A stretch of DNA of 64,000 nt, from the NCBI GenBank assembly GCA_009691715.1, contig SIAN01000007.1:62001-126000 (forward strand), given 5' to 3'. The position numbers were made by a program, and so were the translations under genes. The stretch is from Planctomycetota bacterium (GTDB lineage: Bacteria > Planctomycetota > B15-G4 > SIAN01). The notes beneath the pieces are model-generated. The model had not been told where the DNA came from and did no database searches. It was given only the letters and a program-made list of their open reading frames with translations. Below are positions 37,456 to 46,799 of the stretch, in pieces (position 1 is the stretch's first letter; each line of letters starts with the position of its first letter).

Positions 37456-40400
37456 ATGCCGATGAGCGAAATCCCTGCCCCGAAGGTGGCGCCGCCAGCC
37501 ACCGCCACCGCCGCGCGCGGCGCGCTCGTCATCGCACTGCTGCTCGCCGCGGCCACGGTCGCCATCGCGATCTGGCACGCGCAGCGCGTGCAGTTCTTCT
37601 GCGACGACGCCTACATCAGCTACCGCTACTCGCAGAATTGGGCCGCGGGCGACGGGTTGGTCTACAACCTCGGCGAGCGGGTCGAGGGCTACACCAATTT
37701 CCTGTGGGTGATCCTGGTGGGCATCGGCATGAAGGCGGGCTTGCGCGCCGAGCCGGTCTCGCTCGTGCTCGGGATCGCCTGCCTCGCGCTCACGCTGCTG
37801 GCGACCGCGCTGCTGACCCGACGGCTGACGAAGTCGTGGGTGTTCGCGCTGGTGCCGTGCCTGCTGCTCGTCTGCCAGGGTCCGATGATCCTCTGGTCGG
37901 TGAGCGGACTCGAGGCGAGCTGCTACGCCGCGATGACGCTCTTCGCCGTGCTCGCCTACGAGCGCTGGTTCACGAAACCGAGCGGCCTGCTGCTGGCCGG
38001 CGCTCTCTTCGGCCTCTCGGCGATGGTGCGTCCCGACGGCGTCGTCTTCGGCGGCGCAGCGGGACTGCATCTCATCTTGTGTGGCCTGATCGCGCGTCCG
38101 TTCGCGTTCGGTCGCGTCGCGTTGCGCGGGATCACGCTCGCGGCGGGCTTCCTGCTCACCTTCGGCCCGTTCGTGCTCTGGCGCCACTCCTACTACGAGG
38201 ACTGGCTGCCCAACACTTTCTACATCAAGGCCGGCGGCGCGCTGAACCTGCGGCTCGGCCTCTCCTACCTCGCCACGTGGTTCCGCGAGTACCCGATCGT
38301 CGGCGTGCTGACGATCGGCGGCATCGCGGCGACGCTCACCCTGCGCCGCTTCCGCGAGCAGCGGCGCACCTTCGCGCTGCTCGCGCTTTCGCTCCTGCTC
38401 TTCTGCGGCTACCTCGCGTGGGCGGGCGGCGACTACATGGCGCTCTACCGCTTCCTCGTACCGCTGCTGCCGCTCGCGATGGTGCCGGCGACGGCGCTGC
38501 TGCAGGCGCTGTTCGAGGGGGCTGGACGGATCGGCGTCCCGGCGATCGCGCGCGCCGCGCTCGGACTCGTGCTGCTCGCGGGCGCCAGCTTCGCGCTCAC
38601 GGCGCCGACCCACGTCACGCTCACCTCCAAGGACCATCCGCTGTGGGGCTCGATGTCCACGATCAAGCGGATGAAGCGCAACTCGGAGCAGTGGGAACTC
38701 CTCGGCAAGGCGCTCCACGCGAGGTTCGGCAACCTGCCGAAGGCGCAGCAGCCGACCATCGCCATCACCGCGGCCGGGGCCGCGCCGTTCTTCAGCGAGC
38801 TCCCGACCCTCGACCAGTCGGGCCTGTGCGATCGCTACACCGCGAAGGTCTCGTCCGACCCGTGGCTGCTCGACCGACCGGGGCACATGAAGCAGGCGAC
38901 GCGCGCCTACCTCGACCAGCGCAAGCCGGAGATCATCCTCTGGCATCCGCAGATCAAGGAGGCGGGCAAGGCGTCACGCGAGTTCGTGGTGCCGCCGACG
39001 CCGGATTACGAGCTGCGGGCGATGGCGATCCCCGGCCTCACCGAGATCAGCGGCGAGTGCGCTTACTTCTGGGTGCGCAAGGAGTCGGTCGCCGCGTTCC
39101 AGCCGCTCGGGATCGTCGCCCCGGCCGAGAGCGCACGCTGGCGCAAAGCCGGCAGCGCGCCGGTCGTCGACGAGAATGCTCCGCGCCTGACCAAGCGCGA
39201 CGAGGAAGTCGCCCTCGAGCTCGCCAAACTCGACTTGCCCCCGCCACCTGAGCCGAAGACGATCGACCCTCCGGTGCCGGCGCCGTGGATCGGGCCTCGC
39301 TTCGCCACGCAGCGGATCGGCACGGCCGAGCCGACTGCCGACGAGCCGCGCTTCTCGATCGACAACGTGACGCGGCCGCTCTGGCATGACACCGCGAGCA
39401 CGCCGATCGAGTTCACCGGCGCGACCGGCAGCTGGCTCGAATTCGAGGTGGCGAGCGTGCCGGTGCTGCGGGAGGTCGAGCGGGAGTTCACAAGCACCAG
39501 CTACAGCGGCGAGGTCAAGAAAGAGCTCCGAAAGGTGGTCGAGGTGGAGACTCCCGCCGGCATCCGCCTGCCGCAAGCGGTCGGAGCCGCGCTGGTCACC
39601 GCCGCCGGCCGCATCGAGCTCGAGACCCGCCTCGTCGATGCCGCGCCCGCCGCCACCACCGCTTGGCGGCGGGTCCGCGCCGAGCTCGCCGGCGTGCCCG
39701 CCGGTTCGGCGGAACTGGCGATCTCGATCGACGGCGTCGACGCTCACGCCGCAGGTCCGAAGCGCTCGTGGTTCGTGACGGTGCCGCGCGTCCACCAAGA
39801 AGCGAGCGGCGACGATCGCCCGAACGTGCTGGTGATCACCATCGACACGCTGCGCGCCGACTACCTGCGCTGCTACGGCCACGACCGCGCGACCTCAACC
39901 AACCTCGACAGCGTCGCCAAGTCAGGGGTCGTGTTCGAGCGCAACCTGAGCCAGGCGTCGTGGACGCTCCCGTCCTACAGCTCATGCTTCAGCGGCCAGT
40001 ACGTTGAGGCGCACGGCGTCACCCACCGCAACCACAGATTCTCCGGCGGTTTCGTCACCTGGCTCGAACTGCTGGCACGCGACGGCTGGACGGTCGGCGG
40101 TTACGTGTCGGGCACCTTCACCGACGCCCACTGGGGATTCGACCAGGGCTTCGACCAATACGACGACCTCGGGATGATCGTCGACGAGGCGAACGTCGCC
40201 ACGACCGCGGCCCAGGGCGGTCTCGCGCCCGATGACCCCGAGGCGATGAAGACCCAGGCCCACCGGCGCATCACGTCGCCCGAGATCGCCAACAAGGCGA
40301 TCGCCTTCCTCGACGAGCATCGCGACCGCCGCTTCTGCCTGCTCGCCCACTTCTTCGATCCGCACGAGGACTACGTCAAGCACCCCGGCGTCAACCAGCA

Positions 40401-41202
40401 CTTCCCCGACCGGCCGGTGCCGCACAGTTTCCCGAACGCCGTCGACCGCCTGGCCGAAGTGACCGCGCGGATGCGGTCGCTCTACGAGGCGGAGATCGCC
40501 TACACCGACCTCCACATCGGGCGAGTGCTGCGGCGGTTGCAGGAACTCGGCCTTGCTGAGAAGACGATCGTGGTCGTCTTCTCCGACCACGGCGAGGCAT
40601 TCAAGGAGCACGTCCTCGATACGCGACCCGAATTGGACCACCTGAACCGCGGCCACGGCGGGTCGCTCTTCAACGAGCAGATCCACGTGCCGCTGATCGT
40701 GCGCGCGCCGGGCATCGCTCCCGGCCGGGTGAAGACACCGACCGGCAACCTCGACATCGGCCCGACCGTTCTCGAACTCTGCGGAGTGGACGCTGACAGC
40801 TGGGTCCACCATGGCAAGTCACTCTTCGAGCAGATGAAGAGCAAGGAGGACGACCCGGAACGGCTGGTCTTCGCCTCGCAGTTCCGCGCGATGCCGCGCA
40901 AAGACGACCCCGACGGCAATCGCACCAAGGTCGCCCACCGCGTCGACCAGGACGACTTGGCCGCCATCGTCTACGAGCCGATGGGCGACAAGCCGGGCCA
41001 GCGCTTCCTGTTCCGCTGGACCGACCGTTGGCAGGACTACTCGAAGAACTTGCTGCAGTCGCAGGGCGGCCGCTTCGACGCGCTCGAGAGCCGCTACGAC
41101 GCACGGCAAACGGAACTGTCGAAGCTGCCGCCACCGGCAGAGATCCTCGAGGAGGACGAAGGGCTCATCGCCGATCTGCGGAAAATGGGCTACGTGGAGT
41201 GA
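37456..41202 (+). CDS. Fusion of GT-C glycosyltransferase and sulfatase-like domain
   Basis: 1248 residues. Residues 20-480 form about ten membrane helices with the GT-C entry motif CDDAYISYRYSQN (Asp50-Asp51) and GERVEGYTNFLWVILVG, as in polyprenyl-phosphate-sugar-using mannosyl/arabinosyltransferase-like proteins. A soluble linker (480-785) precedes an alkaline-phosphatase-superfamily domain: VLVITIDTLRADYLRCYGHD, nucleophile region QASWTLPSYSSCFSG (Thr837), LLAHFFDPHEDYVKHPG and VVFSDHGEAFKEH, ending DLRKMGYVE. C-x-P-S-R is T-L-P-S-Y. The ATG follows AGGAG. The fusion suggests sugar transfer and head-group transfer or removal on one envelope substrate. Confidence 0.85.
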   Translation: MPMSEIPAPKVAPPATATAARGALVIALLLAAATVAIAIWHAQRVQFFCDDAYISYRYSQNWAAGDGLVYNLGERVEGYTNFLWVILVGIGMKAGLRAEPVSLVLGIACLALTLLATALLTRRLTKSWVFALVPCLLLVCQGPMILWSVSGLEASCYAAMTLFAVLAYERWFTKPSGLLLAGALFGLSAMVRPDGVVFGGAAGLHLILCGLIARPFAFGRVALRGITLAAGFLLTFGPFVLWRHSYYEDWLPNTFYIKAGGALNLRLGLSYLATWFREYPIVGVLTIGGIAATLTLRRFREQRRTFALLALSLLLFCGYLAWAGGDYMALYRFLVPLLPLAMVPATALLQALFEGAGRIGVPAIARAALGLVLLAGASFALTAPTHVTLTSKDHPLWGSMSTIKRMKRNSEQWELLGKALHARFGNLPKAQQPTIAITAAGAAPFFSELPTLDQSGLCDRYTAKVSSDPWLLDRPGHMKQATRAYLDQRKPEIILWHPQIKEAGKASREFVVPPTPDYELRAMAIPGLTEISGECAYFWVRKESVAAFQPLGIVAPAESARWRKAGSAPVVDENAPRLTKRDEEVALELAKLDLPPPPEPKTIDPPVPAPWIGPRFATQRIGTAEPTADEPRFSIDNVTRPLWHDTASTPIEFTGATGSWLEFEVASVPVLREVEREFTSTSYSGEVKKELRKVVEVETPAGIRLPQAVGAALVTAAGRIELETRLVDAAPAATTAWRRVRAELAGVPAGSAELAISIDGVDAHAAGPKRSWFVTVPRVHQEASGDDRPNVLVITIDTLRADYLRCYGHDRATSTNLDSVAKSGVVFERNLSQASWTLPSYSSCFSGQYVEAHGVTHRNHRFSGGFVTWLELLARDGWTVGGYVSGTFTDAHWGFDQGFDQYDDLGMIVDEANVATTAAQGGLAPDDPEAMKTQAHRRITSPEIANKAIAFLDEHRDRRFCLLAHFFDPHEDYVKHPGVNQHFPDRPVPHSFPNAVDRLAEVTARMRSLYEAEIAYTDLHIGRVLRRLQELGLAEKTIVVVFSDHGEAFKEHVLDTRPELDHLNRGHGGSLFNEQIHVPLIVRAPGIAPGRVKTPTGNLDIGPTVLELCGVDADSWVHHGKSLFEQMKSKEDDPERLVFASQFRAMPRKDDPDGNRTKVAHRVDQDDLAAIVYEPMGDKPGQRFLFRWTDRWQDYSKNLLQSQGGRFDALESRYDARQTELSKLPPPAEILEEDEGLIADLRKMGYVE

Positions 41203-42902
41203 TCCAAAATCCGGTCGGCTCGCGACGCCTCGCCGTGGGCGCGACCGGCCTCTGCCTGGTGGCCGCGCTCACGCTCCCCACCGCAGACGGCGCACAAGGG
41301 CTGGTGCGATCCGTTCCTACGAATGCACCGCCCCGCCTTGTCGTCCTGCTCATTGTCGACCAGTGCCGGCCGGACTACTTCGAACGGTTCGGCGGGCACT
41401 TCACCGGCTTCTTCGCTCGGCTCCGCAACGAGGGGCGCTGGTTCGTCGACGGAGAGCAGCACCACGCTCTGACCGTGACCGCGCCCGGCCACGCTGTGCT
41501 CGGCAGCGGCCGCTTCCCTGCTCGCAACGGCATCGTCGGCAACGAGTTCTTCGACCCCGTGACCGGGCGGTTGGTCGGCGCTGCGAACGACTCGACCGCG
41601 GCGCCGCTCGATGGGATGGGCGGAGGCTACTCGGCGCACCGGCTGCGCGGCGACGGGATCGGCGACTGGTGGCGTGTGGCGTATCCGGCGGCGAAGGTCG
41701 TCGGCATCTCGATCAAACCGCGCTCGGCAATCCTGCCGCTCGGTCGCGGACCGCATTCCGCCTGGTGGTTTGACGAAGTGCGCGGCGCGTTCGTGAGTTC
41801 TTCGCTCTGCGCCGGCGCGCCTCCCGATTGGGCTGTGGCGTCCGCGCGCCAGGACGCTTGCGCCCGCTTCCCGACTCGTTGGGAGCGGACCCTCGACGAC
41901 GAGCAGTACCTGGCACTCGGCTGCACGGCCGACGATCAGGACGGCGAGGCGGCGACCGGACGCCCGCCGACCCGGACTTTTCCGCACGGACTCACCGACC
42001 GCGATGCGACGCGGCGGGCGGAGGCGTTGCTGATCTCTCCGTACGGCGATGAGCTGGTGCTCGACTTCGCGCGCGCCGCAGTCGAGGGTGAGGCGCTCGG
42101 CGCCGACGCGGTGCCCGACTTGCTGGTGCTCGGGCTGACGTCGACCGACCTGATCGGCCATCGCCACGGCCCCGATTCGTGGGAGATCGCCGAGCAGTTG
42201 CTGGCGCTCGATCGCGCACTCGCGGAGTTCGTCGGTTTCCTCGACGCGCAAATCGGCGCCGGCGAGTTGCTGATCGCGGTCTCCTCCGATCACGGGATCC
42301 CGGCGCTGCCCGAAGTGGCGTGCGCTCGCGGCGGCGAAGGCGAGCGCGTCGATTGGGCCATGCTCGCACCGACCGTCGACGCGGCGCTGATCGCGATCGA
42401 CCCGCGACTGAGTGGCGCCGCTTTCCCGATCCCCGAGTTCGGCATCCGGCTCGACCGGCGGCGCCTTGAGGCGGCGGCACAGGAACCGTCCGCGGTGGCG
42501 CGCGCGCTCGCTGCGGCGCTGCGCGGTGCGCCGCCGTTCCGCGATGCACGCAGCCACGCCGAGTTGCAGGAGCCGCTCGCTCCCGACGATCGCGTCGGCG
42601 AACTCATGCGCGCCGCCTCCGACGGCGAGCGCGCTGGCGACCTGCTCTTCGCGCTGGCGCCCGGCACGATCTACACCCCCGCGCCCTACCGCGTCGCCGT
42701 GCTTCAGGGCACGCTCGCGACCAGCCACGGGACGCCGTGGCCCGACGACACACGGGTGCCGCTCGCCTTCCTTGGCGCAGGAGTCGTGCCCGGCCGGGTC
42801 GCCGGCCGGGCCTGGACCGTCGACGTCGCGCCCACGCTCGCGACCGCCGTCGGCATACCGCTGCCGACCGACCTCGACGGCCACGCGCTGCCGCTGCACT
42901 GA
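41199..42902 (+). CDS. PafA-like secreted alkaline phosphatase / type I phosphodiesterase
   Basis: 567 residues with a signal segment (RRLAVGATGLCLVAALTLP). It has all superfamily metal ligands: Asp in VVLLIVDQCRPDYF, Thr nucleophile 94 in LTVTAPGHAVLGSG, Asp and His in LTSTDLIGHRHGPDS, Asp-His in VSSDHGIPALPE and a last His in TLATSHGTPWPDD. Unlike the three neighbours this is a normal phosphatase/phosphodiesterase site. The GTG start at 41199 overlaps the stop of the fusion gene (GTGA), so they are translationally coupled. It probably releases phosphate from monoesters or diesters in the periplasm. Confidence 0.87.
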   Translation: MIQNPVGSRRLAVGATGLCLVAALTLPTADGAQGLVRSVPTNAPPRLVVLLIVDQCRPDYFERFGGHFTGFFARLRNEGRWFVDGEQHHALTVTAPGHAVLGSGRFPARNGIVGNEFFDPVTGRLVGAANDSTAAPLDGMGGGYSAHRLRGDGIGDWWRVAYPAAKVVGISIKPRSAILPLGRGPHSAWWFDEVRGAFVSSSLCAGAPPDWAVASARQDACARFPTRWERTLDDEQYLALGCTADDQDGEAATGRPPTRTFPHGLTDRDATRRAEALLISPYGDELVLDFARAAVEGEALGADAVPDLLVLGLTSTDLIGHRHGPDSWEIAEQLLALDRALAEFVGFLDAQIGAGELLIAVSSDHGIPALPEVACARGGEGERVDWAMLAPTVDAALIAIDPRLSGAAFPIPEFGIRLDRRRLEAAAQEPSAVARALAAALRGAPPFRDARSHAELQEPLAPDDRVGELMRAASDGERAGDLLFALAPGTIYTPAPYRVAVLQGTLATSHGTPWPDDTRVPLAFLGAGVVPGRVAGRAWTVDVAPTLATAVGIPLPTDLDGHALPLH

Positions 42903-42941
42903 CGTGAAGGGCGCAGCATCACTGCCGCATGCCGCGTCGCG

Positions 42942-44600
42942 TCAGTCCACGCGTTCGAACAGCACGACGCGCGGCAGCAGCAGGCCTGCGGGGTCGTTCG
43001 CCAGCCGTCCCAGCGGCGCTGAATCGAAGGTCGCGACGGCCTTCATCTTCAGCTTCAGCTTCTTCTCGAGGCCGGCGATCCAGTCGGGTTGCGCGATGTC
43101 GCTATTGCGTTCGGCGGCGAACCAGAGCCAGCGCGCGCACGGTTCGCCGGCGCGCACCGCGGCGACGAACTCGTTCATCGTGCCGCAGCGGATCGGCCCG
43201 TCGATCGGCGGGAACGGCGCGAACAGCCACGGGTAGCTCGCGACCCACGTGAGCTCGCCCGGCGCGCGACGCGCGGCAAGTGCCGCGACCGATGCCGGAC
43301 GTGGATCACCCTGACGCGCGAAGACGACCTGGCTCGCCTCCGATGCCGCGAAGACCAGCGCGAGCGCCGCGATGACGACGCGTTGTCGCGTGCGCGCCCC
43401 CTGCGCGTGCGCCATCCCCCACGCCAGTCCGATCGCTGCGCAGAGCGCCAACGGCAACGTGAAACGCGGATAGACGTAGCCGGCCGGCGCGAGGAAACCG
43501 GCGGTGTAGGTCGCTGCAGGCAGCAGCCAGGCGAGCGCGCGCCAGCGGCGACGCAGCAGCGCGAACAGGCAGAGCAGGACGGCGCCCGCGGTTCCGATCA
43601 CGCCGGCAGCGGTCAGCAGCGCCTCGCCGGAATCGTCGAGCAGGCCGAGCACGCCGCTCGGGGAGAGGTCGTGCACGCGGAACTGCTCCGAGCCGGCGCC
43701 GAAGAGGTGCTTCACGTGGTCGCGCCAGGTCGCACCGTGGAGCACGCCACTGGTCGCGATGTACGCGATCGCGCCGCCGAGCACGAGCCAGCCGGCGCGC
43801 GCGAGTCGACCCTCCGCACGACCGGCACCGCGCCGCAACGCGAACAGCGCGACGCCAGGCGCCATTGCGGCGTACTGGTCCTTGGTCGCCGCCGCGAGGC
43901 CAAGCGCCGCGCCCGCCAACGCGACACGCCAGGCGTTCGGCGCGCGCCGCTCGAACACCAGCAGCGCCCACGCCAGCGCGCAGAAGCTGAGTGCCGGAAC
44001 ATCGGTGTTGAGGGTCGTGCCGTAATGCACGATCGCCGGCTGCAGGCCGACCGCGAGCGCGCCGACCCAGCCGAAGCGCGGGCCGGCCGCCGCCATGGCC
44101 AGTTCGCCCGCCGCGAGCAGCAGCACCACCAGCAGCGCGAGCGTCGCGCAGCGCCCCGCGATCACCAGCTTCCAGTGCGCCGACTCGTGGCCGGCTGCCA
44201 GGGTCACGAACGCCACGGATGGATCAAACGTCGCGTCGCCGGAATGGGCCGCGACCAGCTCCTGCAACTGCACACGGACCGCGTCGACGTGCGCCGCTTC
44301 GGCCTCGGTGAGCCAAAAGGCGCGCGCCAACTGCTCGGCGCCGCCCGCGATCAGGTGCCACCCTTCGGGGTACTTGTCCCAAGGCAACGGGTCGGAGGGC
44401 CACGCTTCGGTCGACAGCAGCGACCGGATCGGCCACGGCGCGTCGGGTGATGGATCGAAGGGGCTCGCGGCTCCCCACGACCAGAGCAACGACGGCAAGA
44501 CGATTGCGATCAGCGCCGCGACGAACCCGACACGGAGGCGGCCGGCGCGCCACGCTCGCTTCGCTGCTCCTGTGCCGTCCGTATCATGCGCCAACGCCAT
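42942..44600 (-). CDS. GT-C/GT39-like membrane glycosyltransferase
   Basis: 552 residues, about ten to eleven helices. First loop with PWDKYPEGWHLIAGG, and a family-like segment VHYGTTLNTDVPALSFCALAWALLVF (TxxNTD), then alternating helices (e.g. LLCLFALLRR, WLLPAATYTAGFLAPAGY). The C-terminal soluble tail is short and Lys-rich (GLEKKLKLKMKA). The layout matches protein-mannosyltransferase/ArnT-like enzymes that use lipid-linked sugars. It is convergent with the PafA-like gene and divergent from the NfeD gene. A partner role in the neighbouring surface cluster is inferred from position. Confidence 0.8.
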   Translation of the reverse strand: MALAHDTDGTGAAKRAWRAGRLRVGFVAALIAIVLPSLLWSWGAASPFDPSPDAPWPIRSLLSTEAWPSDPLPWDKYPEGWHLIAGGAEQLARAFWLTEAEAAHVDAVRVQLQELVAAHSGDATFDPSVAFVTLAAGHESAHWKLVIAGRCATLALLVVLLLAAGELAMAAAGPRFGWVGALAVGLQPAIVHYGTTLNTDVPALSFCALAWALLVFERRAPNAWRVALAGAALGLAAATKDQYAAMAPGVALFALRRGAGRAEGRLARAGWLVLGGAIAYIATSGVLHGATWRDHVKHLFGAGSEQFRVHDLSPSGVLGLLDDSGEALLTAAGVIGTAGAVLLCLFALLRRRWRALAWLLPAATYTAGFLAPAGYVYPRFTLPLALCAAIGLAWGMAHAQGARTRQRVVIAALALVFAASEASQVVFARQGDPRPASVAALAARRAPGELTWVASYPWLFAPFPPIDGPIRCGTMNEFVAAVRAGEPCARWLWFAAERNSDIAQPDWIAGLEKKLKLKMKAVATFDSAPLGRLANDPAGLLLPRVVLFERVD

Positions 44601-44668
44601 GCGCCCCGAACAGTAGGGCGCGCTGGCGGTGGCTCAAGCCCCGCATTCCGCCTGCGAGCGAACCTGCC

Positions 44669-46243
44669 GTGCAGAAGCCCCTCTTGGCCTCGATCGCCGC
44701 GCTGGTGCTCTTCGCCGTTGCGCTCTGCAGCGAACTCGCCGCCGCGCCCGCACGACCGGCCTGCCAGGAGGCGGTCGAAAGCGTTGCCCGTCGTGGGACG
44801 GTGGTCGTGCCGATCCGCGGGCCGCTCTCCGAGGAGATGGTGGCGCTCACCATCCGTGCGCTCCGGCGTGCGCAGGAGATGAACGCGCGCGCGATCGTCT
44901 TCGAGATCGACACCGAGGGCGGCGACCTTGAGCTGATGGACCGCCTGGTCGACGAGTTCGAGAAGGTCAACGATCTCGAGACCATCGCCTACGTGACCCA
45001 GAAGGCTGCGTCCGCCGGAGCGTTGATCGCCATCTCGTGCAAGCGCCTCTACATGCGACCGGGAGCGAACATCGGTTCCGCGCTCCTCCTGTTCTTGCCG
45101 CAGAAGTTCGGGATTCCGCTCGGTACGGTCGAGACGCTGCGCGACGACAACGAGGCGTACTTCAAGAAGATCCTGCGCCATTTCCAGGCGCATTTCCGCG
45201 CCAAGGCGCAGGCGAACGACCGCCCCGCCGCGCTGGCCGAGGCCTTCGTCTGGAGCGACGTCGCCGTCCTCGAGATCGAGGTGAACGGCGACGTCCAGTA
45301 CGTGAAGGCGACCGAGCTCGAAGAACTCGCGAAGGTGAAAGGTGAGGAGTCGATCCAGGTCAAACGCACGATCTGCAAGGCCGACGACATCCTGAACCTC
45401 ACCGCGCAGGAGGCCTACGACACGCGGATGATCGACGGGATGGCGACCACACGCGAAGACCTGCTGGAGCAGCTCGGGCTCGCGGCGGAGCCGGTCGAGG
45501 CGATCGAGCCGTCGTGGTCGGAGCGCCTCGCCGGCTTCCTGCAGTCGTTCGGGCTCGCCTTCCTGATCGCCGGGCTGATCGCGATCTTCGTCGAGATCAA
45601 GCTGCCAGGATTCGGGCTTCCGGGCGTGATCGGCATCGTCTGCCTCGGGCTCTGGATGTTCGGCAAGTACCTGGCCGGCCTCGCCGAGATGACGGAAGTG
45701 CTGCTGGTGGTGGCCGGGTTCGGTCTGATCGCGGTCGAGATCTTCGTGCTGCCGGGCACGATGATCGCCGGGATCGCCGGCGCGATCGGCGTGATCGCCG
45801 GCCTCGTGATGGCGACGCAGCAGACGCTGCTGCCCGATTCGAGTAGCCCGTTCGCCGAAGGTGCGTGGTGGTCGGCGACCAACTCGATGGTGCTCAGCAT
45901 CGCCGGCAGCGCGATCGGGATGGTGCTGGTCGCGATGTTCCTGCCGCGCATCCCGTTCTTGAATCGAGCGATCCTGCGAGCCGGCGGCGGCACCGCCGCG
46001 CTCACCATCGGCGCCGCCGCCGCGGTGCGCACGCTCGACGAGCTGGCGCCCGACTACAAGCCGACGCTCGGAGCGCGCGGCGTCGCGCTGACGGTGCTGC
46101 GACCGGCCGGCAAAGTCAAGCTCGATGGGCGCGAGCTCGATGCCGTCTCGGAAGGCGCGATGATCGACCGCGGCCGCGCGGTGGTCGTCGTGGCACTCGA
46201 GCCGGGACGTCTCGTGGTGCGCGGCGCCGGCCCCGAGGCCTGA
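44669..46243 (+). CDS. NfeD-like membrane serine protease (ClpP-fold N-terminus)
   Basis: 524 residues. Signal (LLASIAALVLFAVALCSELA) then a ClpP/SppA-like domain: VVVPIRGPLSEEMVALTI, FEIDTEGGDLELMDRLV and TQKAASAGALIAISCKRLYM, with the catalytic Ser in ASAGA, and RMIDGMATTREDLLEQLGL. The C-terminal half has four to five helices (AFLIAGLIAIFVEIKLPGFG, LLVVAGFGLIAVEIFVLPG) and an OB-like NfeD tail (LGARGVALTVLRPAGKVKLD). These long NfeDs work with membrane-scaffold proteins of the stomatin/flotillin group, consistent with floA downstream. The GTG at 44669 is the chosen start. Confidence 0.9.
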   Translation: MQKPLLASIAALVLFAVALCSELAAAPARPACQEAVESVARRGTVVVPIRGPLSEEMVALTIRALRRAQEMNARAIVFEIDTEGGDLELMDRLVDEFEKVNDLETIAYVTQKAASAGALIAISCKRLYMRPGANIGSALLLFLPQKFGIPLGTVETLRDDNEAYFKKILRHFQAHFRAKAQANDRPAALAEAFVWSDVAVLEIEVNGDVQYVKATELEELAKVKGEESIQVKRTICKADDILNLTAQEAYDTRMIDGMATTREDLLEQLGLAAEPVEAIEPSWSERLAGFLQSFGLAFLIAGLIAIFVEIKLPGFGLPGVIGIVCLGLWMFGKYLAGLAEMTEVLLVVAGFGLIAVEIFVLPGTMIAGIAGAIGVIAGLVMATQQTLLPDSSSPFAEGAWWSATNSMVLSIAGSAIGMVLVAMFLPRIPFLNRAILRAGGGTAALTIGAAAAVRTLDELAPDYKPTLGARGVALTVLRPAGKVKLDGRELDAVSEGAMIDRGRAVVVVALEPGRLVVRGAGPEA

Positions 46244-46288
46244 TCAAGAGCAGGCGAATGCGACCGGCGAGCAGCCGGACGGAGGCAC

Positions 46289-46789
46289 ATGTTCGAGTTC
46301 GGGATCTACGGCTGGTCACTCCTGCTCGCCGGCGTCGTCGTCGTCGTGTTCGAGATCCTGTTCCCGTCGGCCGGGCTGCTCGGCCTGCTGGCCGGATCGC
46401 TGCTGGTGGGCGGCGGATGGTTCGCCACGAAGGCCGGCGGCACCGGGGCACTGCTCGGTTACACGCTGGTCACCCTGCTGCTGGTGCCGATGGCCGTCTT
46501 CGGCGCGTTCCGAATCCTGCCGCGCACGCCGATGGGCCGGCGCATGATCCTCAAGGGCCCGAGCTTCACCGAGCGCACCGCCACCGAGGAGGGTCTTGCC
46601 GCGCTGGTGGGAAAGACCGGCATCGCGACCACGCCGTTGCGCCCCGCCGGCATCGCCACCCTCGGCGATCGCAGGGTCGATGTCGTGACCCGCGGCAGCC
46701 ATCTGGCCGCGAGCTCGGCAGTCCGGGTGATCAAGGTCGAAGGCAATCGAGTCGTCGTCGAAGCGATGGGCGATCCGCCCGCCGCATGA
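46289..46789 (+). CDS. Short NfeD-like membrane protein
   Basis: 166 residues: two or three helices ([59 protein letters not shown]) followed by an OB-fold tail ([20 protein letters not shown] ... [19 protein letters not shown]) of the NfeD C-terminal family. No protease domain. It sits 45 bp after the long NfeD and 10 bp before floA, an arrangement known for flotillin-like membrane microdomain systems. Confidence 0.88.
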   Translation: MFEFGIYGWSLLLAGVVVVVFEILFPSAGLLGLLAGSLLVGGGWFATKAGGTGALLGYTLVTLLLVPMAVFGAFRILPRTPMGRRMILKGPSFTERTATEEGLAALVGKTGIATTPLRPAGIATLGDRRVDVVTRGSHLAASSAVRVIKVEGNRVVVEAMGDPPAA

Positions 46790-46799
46790 AGGAGCTTCC

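Noticed and set aside
37297..38946. A 549-residue minus-strand open frame opposite the GT/sulfatase-like fusion
   Set aside because: Composition is Arg/Glu/Gln repeats produced by GC-rich codons on the other strand; no domain visible.
32526..41202. Annotating the three proteins as ordinary arylsulfatases
   Set aside because: The formylglycine motif C/S-x-P-S-R is T-x-P-S-(V/T/Y) in all three.
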